A model generated the notes under the pieces. That model did not search any database. It saw only the letters and a program-made list of their open reading frames with translations, and was not told where the DNA came from. DNA of 47,600 nucleotides from Planctomycetota bacterium. GTDB taxonomy: Bacteria > Planctomycetota > Phycisphaerae > Phycisphaerales > SM1A02. Below are positions 17,472 to 25,928 of the stretch, piece after piece (the stretch's first letter is position 1; each line of letters begins with the position of its first letter). Location: positions 1 to 47,600 of the forward strand of contig JADFFQ010000027.1 of NCBI GenBank assembly GCA_022568135.1. Direction: 5' to 3'. Position numbers and translations under genes: made by a program.

Positions 17472-19277
17472 TTACGATTGGTCGGCGGTTGCTTGCACCG
17501 TATCGGCTCCGTAGACGCGCTCCCCGGGGGGCCATTTGGTGATCGTCACATCGAGATAGTCGATGCGCGGCGGCGCATCCTCAGACCGATAGGCCAGGGA
17601 ATGTTTGAGGAATGTCGCATCGTTTCGCTTGGGGTGATCGGTGCGCTGATGCGAACCCCGGGATTCCGTGCGGGCCAGGGCTGAGTGAGCGACCGTTTCG
17701 GCAACGTCGAGCATGAACTGAAGCTCCAGGGCTGCGGTCAGCTCGGTGTTGAAGCAGTTGCTGCGGTCATCAAGGCGGATGTCGTGACAGCGCTCGCGCA
17801 GGTCGGCCAGCATGGTGCAGGTCTGCTTCAGCGAGCTTTGATCGCGGTAGATGCCCGCCCCTGATTCCATCGCGTAGTACATGTCGTCCCGGATCGCCGC
17901 AATGCGCTCGTCGCCGCCTTCTTTGCGCAAGTAATCGCGAGCAATGCGGTCCTGCTCGTCCTTGGCCTGGGCTTGGAGCACGGTGGTTCGTCCAGCGGAC
18001 CCTACCCCCGGAAGTTCGCGCGCGAGCTGTGCGGCTGCATGCCCGGCACGAGCCCCGAAGACCAGGATCTCCGTAAGCGAGTTGGACCCGAGGCGGTTGG
18101 CGCCGTTGACGCTGACACAGGCGCACTCGCCCGCCGCGTAGAGCCCGGCCAATGGCGTGGCGCCATCGATATCGGTATGAATCCCGCCCATCATGTAGTG
18201 CACCACCGGCCGAACCGGAATCGGCTCCTTCACCGGATCGATCCCGGCATAATTCGTCGCCAGCTCGCGGACAAAAGGCAGCTTGCGGTCGATCGTCTTC
18301 TTGCCGAGGTGGCGGATGTCCAGGTGCACGACGTCGCCGAAGGGGCTGGCGATGGTGTTGCCTTTCTCCTGCTCGTGGACGAACGCCTGGGAGAGCTTGT
18401 CGCGCGGCCCCAGCTCCATGGTGAGCTTCTGGGGGTGGCGCGGGTCGTTAATGTCCAGCGGCTCGCCGAGGTTGTAGTCCTTGAGGTACCGCTCGCCGTG
18501 CTTGTTGAGCATGATGCCGCCTTCGCCGCGGGCGGCTTCGGTGATAAGGATGCCCGTGCCCGGTAGCCCCGTCGGGTGGTACTGGACGAATTCCATGTCC
18601 TTGAGCGGCACACCGGCTTGATACGCCAGGGCCATGCCATCGCCGGTCTTGATCGCCCCGTTGGTGGTAAACGGAAAGATTCGCCCGGCCCCGCCGGTAC
18701 AGAGGATCACCGCCTTGGCGGCGATGAGCCGAACAAGGCCGGTCCGCAGCTCGATCGCCACCACCCCCCGGCACCGCCCGTCGTCCACGACCAGACGGGT
18801 CACGAACCACTCGTCGTAGCGCACAATCCGCTCGTACTTCAATGACGTCTGAAAGAGGGTGTGCAGCAGATGGAACCCGGTCTTGTCAGCGGCGAACCAG
18901 GTGCGCTCGATCTTCATCCCGCCGAACGGTCGCACGGCAACGTGACCGTCCGGCTCGCGGCTCCACGGGCAACCCCAGTGCTCGAGCTGGATCAGCTCGC
19001 CCCGCGCTTCCTGCACCAGCGCTTCGACCGCATCCTGGTCTGCCAGCCAGTCCGAGCCGCTGATGGTGTCGTAGGCGTGCTCGTCGAGGCTGTCATTGTC
19101 CTTGATGACCGCCGCGGCCCCGCCCTCCGCGGCCACGGTGTGACTGCGCATCGGGTAGACCTTGGACGCCAAGGCCACGGACAGGCCGGGATCGAACTCC
19201 GCCACGGCGATCGCCGCCCGCAGCCCCGCGCCTCCGCCTCCAACGATCACAATGTCATGCTGTAGGGCCTCTGACAT
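17472..19277 (-). CDS. frdA: Fumarate reductase / succinate dehydrogenase flavoprotein subunit (FrdA type)
   Basis: A 601-residue flavoprotein closely resembling E. coli FrdA in length and motifs. The dinucleotide fold reads [15 protein letters not shown] at 8-22. The covalent FAD attachment motif [10 protein letters not shown] places the flavin on H46. [38 protein letters not shown] and the C-terminal PPGERVYG are all present. The enzyme interconverts fumarate and succinate at the inner face of the cytoplasmic membrane, passing electrons through an iron-sulfur subunit (FrdB) and membrane anchors (FrdC/D). None of those partners is encoded next to it here. The gene therefore stands alone, unlike the usual frdABCD or sdhCDAB order. 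SdhA is the alternative name, but the motif pattern is nearer FrdA. Confidence 0.92.
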   Translation of the reverse strand: MSEALQHDIVIVGGGGAGLRAAIAVAEFDPGLSVALASKVYPMRSHTVAAEGGAAAVIKDNDSLDEHAYDTISGSDWLADQDAVEALVQEARGELIQLEHWGCPWSREPDGHVAVRPFGGMKIERTWFAADKTGFHLLHTLFQTSLKYERIVRYDEWFVTRLVVDDGRCRGVVAIELRTGLVRLIAAKAVILCTGGAGRIFPFTTNGAIKTGDGMALAYQAGVPLKDMEFVQYHPTGLPGTGILITEAARGEGGIMLNKHGERYLKDYNLGEPLDINDPRHPQKLTMELGPRDKLSQAFVHEQEKGNTIASPFGDVVHLDIRHLGKKTIDRKLPFVRELATNYAGIDPVKEPIPVRPVVHYMMGGIHTDIDGATPLAGLYAAGECACVSVNGANRLGSNSLTEILVFGARAGHAAAQLARELPGVGSAGRTTVLQAQAKDEQDRIARDYLRKEGGDERIAAIRDDMYYAMESGAGIYRDQSSLKQTCTMLADLRERCHDIRLDDRSNCFNTELTAALELQFMLDVAETVAHSALARTESRGSHQRTDHPKRNDATFLKHSLAYRSEDAPPRIDYLDVTITKWPPGERVYGADTVQATADQS

Positions 19278-19399
19278 TCACGTCACCGACAAACCACGGC
19301 TTAGAATGGCGTACCCCCCAAACAAGCGACATACACTAACGGAAGGGGCGATCAAATGCCACGGCCAATGTCCGCAGAATGCTCGGAACCGGCGCCAAG

Positions 19400-20056
19400 C
19401 TAAGGCTGGACGGTCTCGGCTCGTTCACGCACAACGAAATCGGCGGCCATTGCCGGCCCTCGAACTTCGCAGCCGAGCTCACGCAACCAATCGGCAAGCA
19501 TGTGATTGCAGTTTTCAAAGAGATGGAACGCAGTCTCACCATGCACGAAGGCGAGGTCATAAAGTGGCTGATAGTGCAAGGTCTCGCTGCGCTGCTCGAA
19601 TTGTGAATGAAGCTCTGCGTACAGTTCGCTTGCCCTCTGTGCGCTGACGGTGACTTCGAGAACTTGTTCGCACGCGACGACGCCCAGGATCGTCTCGGGA
19701 TTGGATTCAACATGCAGTGTTCGTTGTCCTAGCGCACCACGTGTTGGCCAGAACAGTGTTGGGACAACGTCGTACCATTCAGATCTGTCCAAGGCAAACC
19801 AGTTCCAGTCGCCGTACGCGTACTCGATGAAGGCTTGCGTACCAGTGTCCCGAAGCAGGAGGCTCGAATGCCTTCCGTAATCAAGGACAAAGATTGACAC
19901 CGGATCGGTGGGATCGGCCGGCGGGATGATCGAGGTGGTGCAGCCGGCAAGAAAGGCGGCCGCTACGATCACGGCTGACGGTGGGAGCACCACCACGCCC
20001 AGTACGACGATGATCCACTTCTTGCGGCGCAGCGGCAACGGCATAACACGAATCAT
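19400..20056 (-). CDS. DUF2459-like lipoprotein
   Basis: A protein of about 218 residues. The start is uncertain; ATGs at 20074, 20056 and 20044 are in frame and none has a clear ribosome site. An N-terminal hydrophobic segment ends in the lipobox FLAGC. The mature part has VSIFVLDYGRHSSLLL, then FIEYAYGDWNWFA and NCNHMLADWLRELGC. This layout resembles DUF2459 proteins, which carry a G-x-H-T/S motif and a GWGD-like element, but the match is by eye and weak. The conserved H, the later HGE and the NCNH Cys/His could form a papain-like (NlpC-type) active site. It sits between the intact flavoprotein gene and a fragment of a second one, so it may have arrived by insertion. Confidence 0.6.
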   Translation of the reverse strand: MIRVMPLPLRRKKWIIVVLGVVVLPPSAVIVAAAFLAGCTTSIIPPADPTDPVSIFVLDYGRHSSLLLRDTGTQAFIEYAYGDWNWFALDRSEWYDVVPTLFWPTRGALGQRTLHVESNPETILGVVACEQVLEVTVSAQRASELYAELHSQFEQRSETLHYQPLYDLAFVHGETAFHLFENCNHMLADWLRELGCEVRGPAMAADFVVRERAETVQP

Positions 20057-20115
20057 ACCGCAAACTCGCAGCATCTCCGGGTGAGTTCGTGGGTATTGTA
20101 GCGACCGCGGTCCGG

Positions 20116-20169
20116 GCTACCAGCGCCCCCGCCGATGATCACGATGTCGTGTTCAATGATCTCCGCCAC
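20116..20169 (-). pseudogene. N-terminal fragment of a second flavoprotein (SdhA/FrdA-like) gene
   Basis: On the minus strand a GTG at 20169 starts VAEIIEHDIVIIGGGAG, then the similarity stops after about 17 codons. This is the start of an FAD-binding fold and parallels [18 protein letters not shown], the N-terminus of the intact flavoprotein gene at 17472-19277. At DNA level the two starts are similar but not identical, so this is a remnant of a paralogue rather than a recent copy. The remaining flavoprotein domain is absent; the next sequence leads into the DUF2459-like gene. Confidence 0.6.
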
Positions 20170-20418
20170 GCCATCCCACCGTCACGCCCGGCACTAGGAA
20201 TCCTCGATCAATCGAAGACCGAATCGGCGCGACACCCTACCGCAAGGCCCCTCGCAGTTCCACCCACGGCTATGCTCCAGCGCCGAAATCATCCAGGCGG
20301 GTGCAAAGTCCTCTCTGCAAATGGCGAATCTCGGCTGTCGTACCGCCCTCACCATCCGTACTCGCTCGGTGTCCGAGGCTGCCTTCCTGACGAGCGAGAT
20401 GTATCATCCCGCCTACGG
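20170..20418. other. Degenerate stretch before the AbiEii-like gene
   Basis: About 250 bases between the flavoprotein fragment and the probable toxin start. The plus-strand frame is open through here but gives a Pro/Arg/His-rich translation with no family likeness, so I treat it as non-coding debris. Confidence 0.5.
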
Positions 20419-21345
20419 ATGGCGCGCGGGCACGCTCAACACGACTCCGACGTGCTGCGGGCGGAGAAGCTCAAGCGGCTTACCGTTGTAGCCTTGGTTT
20501 CGGACGATGATCTCCTTGATCGTCTCGTGCTCAAGGGCGGAACTGCGATGGGACTCACCGGCGAGGTGTCCGTCCGGAAGTCGATTGATGTAGATTTTTC
20601 GATCGACGGTGACATCGCGGAACTCGGCTCACTGCAGGAGATCCGTGAGTTGATGGAACGACTTCTAGTTGAGACTTTTCGAGAAGCAGGATACGAGGTA
20701 TTCGACGTAAAGCTCGAACGGCAGCCACCCAATCTTCAGGACGACGTTCTCGGGGATTTCTGGGGCGGATAGAAGCTCGCTTTTAAGGCGCTGGACGCCG
20801 CAACATTCAAGTCACTTGATCAGGAGGTGAAGCGGCGACGACAGGCGATCGTTGTTGCGCCAGGTCTTCGACGAACGTTTACCGTCGATCTCAGCAAGCA
20901 TGAATGCTGTGCCGAGAAGGTCCTGCGCCGGGTGGACAACCACAACGTCTATGTCTATTCGGAACGGATGCTGGTCTGCGAAAAGATCCGCGCGATCTGC
21001 CAACAAATGCCTGAGTATCGCGATATCGTCAAGAGCCAATCAGCGAAGCCACGAGCTCGCGACTTCTTCGACATCCATCACATGATCACCAACTACGGTG
21101 TCGACGTATCAACCGATGAGTTCTGGCATACGCTCACAAGCATATTCAAAGCGAAGAAGGTGCCGCTCTCGTTGCTCAGGCGCATTTCCGAACATCGCGA
21201 GTTTCATCGCGACGATTTCGGATCTGTTCGAGATACGGTCGCCGCTAGCATAGAATTGGGTGAGTTCGACTTCTACGTTGACTTTCTGTTAGAGAGGCTG
21301 AGGCCACTAAAGGCCCGTTGGGAAGTAGAGCCGCCATCGCTTTGA
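20419..21345 (+). pseudogene. AbiEii-type nucleotidyltransferase toxin gene interrupted by an in-frame TAG
   Basis: The first part (about 117 codons) contains AEKLKRLTVVALVSDDDLLDRLVLKGGTAM and RKSIDVDFSID, the nucleotidyltransferase core (G-G-T and D-x-D) of the AbiEii/DUF1814 family. At 20770-20772 a TAG follows GDFWGG, and the same frame goes straight on with KLAFKALDAATF up to the stop at 21343. The second part has RMLVCEKIRAICQQM and KPRARDFFDIHHM, the conserved C-terminal half with the KxRARDFxD motif. One substitution in a Tyr or similar codon would restore an uninterrupted protein of about 308 residues. No frameshift is visible. AbiEii toxins transfer nucleotides to block growth, for example during phage infection. 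The N-terminal start is uncertain, with no good ribosome site. A sequencing error or readthrough is possible. Confidence 0.8.
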
Positions 21346-22182
21346 GTAGTCAGTTCTCTGCATGGCGTAGGTGAGATAGAAGTCGAACTCGAACTCCTCA
21401 GTGCGCAGCAAGTCCAAGCGTTTCTCCGGAAATGCGCCCGACCGCTCCATGTAGAAACCCACCGCCTGCTGGTATGGGTATGTGAAGTCCATCTTTCGTA
21501 GCATCGCGACCAGGCGATTGACTTGGACGCGATCCGCGGCACGCCGGTACGCCTCAAGAACCTCGGCCACACCGCCGGCATATGTTGGTCTGACGGTGAC
21601 GTCGATGAGGGTGCGCTCGATTCCCGAAACTCGAATGGGACGATCGTCCGCGTCGGTAGCGTCGATGACGCCGAGTTGGCCCGTATGCTTGCCGTTGATG
21701 ACGCACAGTCGACGCCGACCGAAGGGTGCGATGTTCTTGGTGGTTCGTTGCGGTTGCTTGAAGGCCCTGTCGATCGTCTCTTGCGTCGGCAGCTGGGTCG
21801 GCTTCGGTTGCGGCCTCTGCTCGTGATTGACATAGATCGTCTCAGGCACCTGGTCGGTCAACTCGTGCAGGTGCATGGCCATGTAGTGGCTGAGGTATCC
21901 ATCGGCCTTGACGGCCGAGGCAAGGCAGTAGGGCGAAACGTCTCCCCACGCGAACACGGTCTCGGGGCGATGGGGGAGTTTGAAGTGGAACCTACGGAGC
22001 GGAGTATTCTTGAGGAGGTACGCGATGAACTCCTCCAGAGTCATGCTCTGCTTTAGGCGCCAGTTGTCGCGGTGTTCTTCAAGGATGCGGCCCAGTTCCG
22101 AGCGCTTGAAGACCGGCCGCCGGTGTTCGTCGAAGAGCGCGACGATGTCGGCCTTGGCAATGGCGATGCGGGTGCGTGCCAC
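21307..22182 (-). CDS. AbiEi-like antitoxin / transcriptional regulator
   Basis: A 291-residue protein. The GTG at 22182 is preferred to the longer open frame because GGAGGT stands seven bases upstream. A winged-helix-like N-terminal part (ADIVALFDEHRRPVFKRSELGRIL) is followed by a body with YCLASAVKADGYLSHYMAMHLHEL. Towards the C-terminus lies RVSGIERTLIDVTVRPTYAGG, the segment shared by AbiEi-family antitoxins. In characterised type IV systems AbiEi binds inverted repeats in its own promoter and represses the abiE operon. Here the gene is convergent with the toxin-like gene and overlaps its 3' end by 39 bases, instead of preceding it on the same strand. A palindrome lies 32-47 bases upstream of the start and is a candidate operator. 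Confidence 0.78.
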   Translation of the reverse strand: MARTRIAIAKADIVALFDEHRRPVFKRSELGRILEEHRDNWRLKQSMTLEEFIAYLLKNTPLRRFHFKLPHRPETVFAWGDVSPYCLASAVKADGYLSHYMAMHLHELTDQVPETIYVNHEQRPQPKPTQLPTQETIDRAFKQPQRTTKNIAPFGRRRLCVINGKHTGQLGVIDATDADDRPIRVSGIERTLIDVTVRPTYAGGVAEVLEAYRRAADRVQVNRLVAMLRKMDFTYPYQQAVGFYMERSGAFPEKRLDLLRTEEFEFDFYLTYAMQRTDYSKRWRLYFPTGL

Positions 22183-22213
22183 GGACGGTACCTCCGGGTC
22201 TTGGCGTCGTGCA

Positions 22214-22229
22214 GTAGTATATATACTAC
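22214..22229. promoter_or_regulatory. Palindrome 1 (candidate AbiEi operator)
   Basis: GTAGTATATATACTAC is a perfect 16-bp dyad, centred about 40 bases before the GTG start of the AbiEi-like gene. Outer arms GCGTCG (22204-22209) and CGACGC (22231-22236) extend the symmetry with unequal spacers. Its position and symmetry fit an autoregulatory operator or a promoter overlap. Confidence 0.6.
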
Positions 22230-22421
22230 GCGACGCTAAGACCAGAAGGTGCAGCTCCAGCTTGTTGTTGAGCTGATTACACCCGGCGTGCATCCCGCCG
22301 TCATTGGTGGCGTTAATCAGCCCACGAGAACACCTCTCCAGGCAGCTTTGAGCGATGCGCCACACCAGGGCAAGAGCCTGCGGCGAGCCGGAATCTGGAT
22401 TTAGAGAGTCAGCTGAGTCGA

Positions 22422-22451
22422 ACCTGGTGTAGTATATATACTACACCAGGT
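22422..22451. repeat. Palindrome 2, 30 bp, same core
   Basis: The arm ACCTGGTGTAGTATA is followed immediately by its exact reverse complement, with no loop. The central 12 bases are AGTATATATACT, identical to palindromes 1 and 3, while the flanking arms are unrelated to those of the other two. Confidence 0.85.
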
Positions 22452-22543
22452 GGTGCCAATCGTCGTGGTTGGGGTGTTGTTTGGATGTTAGGCGGCCCTG
22501 TTATGACGTGACGGCAGTTGGTCCCGGTGCTCTTGGTAGAGAC

Positions 22544-22569
22544 GTCAAGGAGTATATATACTCCTTGAC
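22544..22569. repeat. Palindrome 3, 26 bp, same core
   Basis: GTCAAGGAGTATA is followed by its exact reverse complement. The core AGTATATATACT is again identical, with new but perfectly paired arms. It ends about 40 bases before the degenerate tRNA-Arg. Confidence 0.85.
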
Positions 22570-22610
22570 TCCCTAAACACCCTTGTGCCTGAAAGAAGGG
22601 GCCGGCGAAG

Positions 22611-22682
22611 TCCGCGCAGCAGGATTCGAACCTGCGACTTGCCGCTTAGAAGGCGGCTGCTGTTCCGCTGGACGGCGCCCGA
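22611..22682 (-). tRNA. tRNA-Arg (TCT)-like, probably degenerate
   Basis: The minus strand shows a perfect anticodon arm (GCCGC, loop CTTCTAA, GCGGC; anticodon TCT) and a perfect T-arm (GCAGG, TTCGAAT, CCTGC). The acceptor stem TCGGGCG against TGCGCGG has a G-G mismatch and two wobbles, position 8 is C instead of U, and the D-stem barely pairs. This looks like a decaying gene, or the 3' part of a tRNA joined to foreign 5' sequence. An unusual but working tRNA cannot be excluded. Confidence 0.5.
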
Positions 22683-22783
22683 AAACGTATCCGCGGCGTA
22701 TCCGGGCCGTCCGTCCGGCACCACCCGGGACGGTCACGTCCGAAAAGAACGCCGCTCTCAACACCGAGAGCAGCGCTTTCAAG

Positions 22784-22857
<74 letters not shown>

Positions 22858-22902
22858 CCAAGTTTCTTGGTGTGTGCGAGTCTATCGGCCGGCCGAGTCG
22901 GG

Positions 22903-24591
22903 TCAAGCCTTTGGGGTCGAGGCAGGGATCGGTTGGAGCAGACAGCAGCCGGTCATCGCCGCCGGCTGCGCCAGCCCGAGCATGGACAGTGCGGTGGGAG
23001 CGATGTCGGCCAGCCGTCCGGCGGAGCGCAGCGACCGGCCCTTGAACGCTTCACCGATTACGATCAGCGGCACGTCGTAGGTGGTGTGAGCGGTGTGAGG
23101 ACAATCGTGCTGGGGGTCCCACATCTGCTCGGCGTTGCCGTGGTCCGCGGTCACGATCAGTGAACCTCCGCGCGCCAGCGCAGCGTCAACGATTCGCCCG
23201 ACACATTCATCCACGACCTCGATGGCGCGAGTGGCTGCGTCGAGGTTGCCGGTGTGGCCGACCATGTCCCCGTTGGCGAAGTTCACCATGATCAACGTTT
23301 CACAGTCGTTGGCGGCCAACCGCCCGAGCACCGCGTCGCACACCTCGTAGGCCGACATCCGCGGCTTCTGATCGTAGGTGCTGACCTCACGGGGGCTCGG
23401 CGCCAGCAGCCAGCGTTCGCCGGCGAACGGCTCCTCGCGGTAGTCGTTGAAGAAGACCGTGACGTGCGGGTACTTCTCGGTCTCGGCGCAGCGAAACTGC
23501 GTCAGGCCGGCCCGGCTGATCACCTCGCCGAGGATGTCGGGCATCTTGGGAGGCTTCTCGAAGGCGACGGCGGTCACTGGCAGGCCCTCTTCGTAACCGG
23601 TCATCGTGCAGAAAAACAGGTTGTCGAGCTTTGGGCCGCGATCAAAGCCACCGCGTTGCACCTTGGCCCACCGGTGATCGTCGAGCACGAACGCCTTGGC
23701 CAGCTCGCGCGGCCGATCCCCGCGGAAGTTGAAGAAGATGACCGCATCGCCATCGGCAATTCGTGGCAGCCCCACAATCGTCCCCTCGTCAGTCTGCTCA
23801 ACGATCTGGGTCGGATCGATGAACTCATCGCCGCTGCGATTCGGCTCGGACGGCCGGTCGTAATACCCTTGAAGAGCCTGGGTTGCGGAACTGGTCGTAC
23901 GCGGCGCGCCGGCTCCTGCCAACGTTTCGGGGGTCCAGGCTGCGGTAAGGCATGCGTAGGCCCGGGCGACACGCTCCCAGCGGTGGTCGCGGTCCATCGC
24001 GTAGTAGCGACCCATGACCGAGGCGATGCGCCCGACGCTCGCTTCGGCCAGTTTGCGCTCCAGTTGTTCGATGAATCCCAGGCCGGTGTGGGGACCGGTG
24101 TCCCGTCCGTCGGTGATGGCGTGGACGAACAGCCGCCCGGCCCCGAAGCCTTCTCCCGCAGCTACATCAATCAAGGCAAAGAGATGTTGGATATCGCTGT
24201 GAATCAGCCCGTCGCTGACCAGCCCCAGCAGATGCACGTTGCCGGACGTGCCCCGCGCATGATCGAACGCTTGGCCGAGGGCGGCGTTGTTGAAGAACGA
24301 GCCGTCTCGGATCGCGCGGGTGATCCGCACGGTCTCCTGCTCGACGATCCGCCCGGCGCCGATATTCTGATGCCCGACCTCGGAGTTTCCCATGGTTGCC
24401 GGCTGCAGACCGACGTCTTCGCCGCATGTTCGGATCAAGGTGGCCGGCCATTGGTCCATGAGGCGATCGGCGACGGGGGTACAGGCGAGCTTGACGGCGT
24501 TGAAGCGATCGTGAGTTGAGTTGGGGTTCTCGCCCCACCCGTCGCGAATGATTAGGACGAGCGGCCTGTTTGTGAGTGCGTCTTTCGACAT
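22903..24591 (-). CDS. gpmI: 2,3-bisphosphoglycerate-independent phosphoglycerate mutase
   Basis: A 562-residue iPGM, which interconverts 3- and 2-phosphoglycerate in glycolysis and gluconeogenesis. The metal-binding Asp is D17 in LIIRDGWGEN. The phosphorylated serine is S70 in TMGNSEVGHQNIGAGR. Further marks are AITDGRDT, MGRYYAMDRD, the FFNFRGDRPRE segment and the C-terminal metal cluster VTADHGNAEQM. It is slightly longer than most bacterial iPGMs (about 510-550), mainly through loops in the middle. It is a cytoplasmic Mn-dependent enzyme and stands alone, divergent from the yggS gene. Confidence 0.96.
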   Translation of the reverse strand: MSKDALTNRPLVLIIRDGWGENPNSTHDRFNAVKLACTPVADRLMDQWPATLIRTCGEDVGLQPATMGNSEVGHQNIGAGRIVEQETVRITRAIRDGSFFNNAALGQAFDHARGTSGNVHLLGLVSDGLIHSDIQHLFALIDVAAGEGFGAGRLFVHAITDGRDTGPHTGLGFIEQLERKLAEASVGRIASVMGRYYAMDRDHRWERVARAYACLTAAWTPETLAGAGAPRTTSSATQALQGYYDRPSEPNRSGDEFIDPTQIVEQTDEGTIVGLPRIADGDAVIFFNFRGDRPRELAKAFVLDDHRWAKVQRGGFDRGPKLDNLFFCTMTGYEEGLPVTAVAFEKPPKMPDILGEVISRAGLTQFRCAETEKYPHVTVFFNDYREEPFAGERWLLAPSPREVSTYDQKPRMSAYEVCDAVLGRLAANDCETLIMVNFANGDMVGHTGNLDAATRAIEVVDECVGRIVDAALARGGSLIVTADHGNAEQMWDPQHDCPHTAHTTYDVPLIVIGEAFKGRSLRSAGRLADIAPTALSMLGLAQPAAMTGCCLLQPIPASTPKA

Positions 24592-24747
24592 CGATCAGTA
24601 GCGTAACGCATTCTGGTCGCTCAGTCTGGCGCGACCAAACGCCGCAAGCGGTATGCGAAGGAGGCAGAGTCTTCGGGCGGGTTGTGGGTTCCATGCCCAG
24701 CGCGTATGCTCAGGATTATGGCGGTCACATCGCATGAGAGGGCGCAG

Positions 24748-25527
24748 ATGAAAGCTGATGCATCCCTGAAGCAGCGCTATGAAGCCGTCCGAGCGCGGAT
24801 CGCGGCTGCGGCCGCTCACAGGGGTCATCGCGCCGACGAAATCCTCCTGACGGTCGTGACCAAACTCGCCTCCATCGATCAGATTCGTGAGCTGATCGCG
24901 CTGGGGCACATGGACTTTGGCGAAAGCCGCGTGCAGATCCTACTGCATCGTGCAGCACAGATCGATGAGTTTATGCAACGGCACCGCCAGCTGAGCCGCG
25001 GCAGGCTGGTCAATCTCCCTGATCAGGTGCGGTGGCACATGATCGGGCATCTGCAGCGCAACAAGGTGCGCAAGGTGCTCGGGATGGTTCGGCTCATTCA
25101 TTCAGTCGATTCACTTCGCCTGGCCGAGGAGATTCAAGTCGCAGCGGCGCGGCGCGACGAACCGGTGGAATTGCTGGTTCAGGTCAACACGTCCGGTGAG
25201 AAGATGAAATCCGGCGTGGCCCCGGCGGCCGCGTGCCACCTGATCGAGCAGATCGACACGATGATGAACATTCGCCCGCGCGGACTCATGTGCATGGGCC
25301 CCCTGGTGCAAGACCCCCAGCAGGCGCGCCCCACTTTCGAGCGCTGCCATGAGATTTTCGAAGATATCCGTAGCGCCGAAGTCGGCGGCGAGCAGTTCGA
25401 CATCTTGTCGATGGGCATGAGTAACGATTTCGAGGTGGCGATCGAGTGCGGCGCGAACATCGTCCGAGTGGGGTCGGCGATCTTTGGGTCACCCTTGCCC
25501 GTGGAGGATCCGTCGGACATTCCCTAA
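24748..25527 (+). CDS. yggS: YggS/PLPBP-family pyridoxal phosphate homeostasis protein
   Basis: A 259-residue single-domain PLP-binding TIM barrel. The Schiff-base lysine is K39 in LTVVTK. Other family features are MDFGESRVQ, WHMIGHLQRNK, SVDSLRLAEEI, VQVNTSGEKMKSG, RGLMCMGPL and the phosphate-binding end LSMGMSNDFEVAIECG, then VRVGSAIFG. Family members buffer free PLP and affect amino-acid and cofactor balance; no catalysis is known. The chosen ATG lies after GAGAGGG; an ATG at 24718 is also in frame. Confidence 0.93.
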   Translation: MKADASLKQRYEAVRARIAAAAAHRGHRADEILLTVVTKLASIDQIRELIALGHMDFGESRVQILLHRAAQIDEFMQRHRQLSRGRLVNLPDQVRWHMIGHLQRNKVRKVLGMVRLIHSVDSLRLAEEIQVAAARRDEPVELLVQVNTSGEKMKSGVAPAAACHLIEQIDTMMNIRPRGLMCMGPLVQDPQQARPTFERCHEIFEDIRSAEVGGEQFDILSMGMSNDFEVAIECGANIVRVGSAIFGSPLPVEDPSDIP

Positions 25528-25583
25528 AGCGGCTGTGGCTCAAGTGTAACGATTTGACGAGCCGCGCAGGTCAGTAAGCGGCC

Positions 25584-25907
25584 CTACGGCCGGGCTCTGC
25601 GGAACAAGAAGTCGAGGCTCCCGCCATCTCGCAGGATGATTTGCCCCCGGCGGGCGTCCTCGATCTCATAAACCATCAGCACCTGATCGCGGTTGTCGAT
25701 CACATACAGCAGCTCATCAGGATCCACATCGCCTCCGCGGCCCGAGTTGGTGGTCATGATCGTGTAGTCGGCGCGGCTCGCGGTCATCTCGCCATGGGCC
25801 GTCTGACTTGGCAGCCGACCGGCCTGGACGATCGTCAGAGCAGCGATCACCAACGCCGAGGCCCACAATGTAGCGGCCGAATTGCTGATGTGTTGGGGAC
25901 GACTCAT
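25584..25907 (-). CDS. Small exported protein, paralogue of the preceding gene in the operon
   Basis: A 107-residue protein with an N-terminal hydrophobic segment (TLWASALVIAALTIVQAG) serving as a signal or anchor. The short extracytoplasmic part has RADYTIMTT, then ELLYVIDNRDQVLMVYEIED. The same ordered elements (DYTM, a spacer, VVYIVDTANQELIAV) occur in the neighbour at 25929-26258, so these are tandem paralogues. The ATG at 25907 is used; a TTG five codons earlier is the alternative. The function is unknown. It is the last gene of a four-gene cluster beginning with the HYExAFE gene. Confidence 0.65.
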   Translation of the reverse strand: MSRPQHISNSAATLWASALVIAALTIVQAGRLPSQTAHGEMTASRADYTIMTTNSGRGGDVDPDELLYVIDNRDQVLMVYEIEDARRGQIILRDGGSLDFLFRRARP

Positions 25908-25928
25908 GGAGTGTCTGCTCAAATGGTT

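Larger units (their letters stand above)
22183..22610. other. Gene-free region with three palindromes between AbiEi-like gene and tRNA genes
   Basis: About 430 bases without a supportable gene. It contains three perfect palindromes sharing the core AGTATATATACT, annotated separately. The intervening sequence has ordinary composition. Confidence 0.7.

Noticed and set aside
22487..22493. GTTAGGC resembling an integron attC core site
   Set aside because: No matching RYYYAAC partner, no attC-like fold and no integrase nearby.
22204..22569. CRISPR array
   Set aside because: The three palindromes have unequal spacing, share only the core and lack cas genes.
23254..24519. 421-codon forward frame opposite gpmI
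   Set aside because: It is a shadow of the conserved gpmI gene; the translation shows no recognisable motifs.
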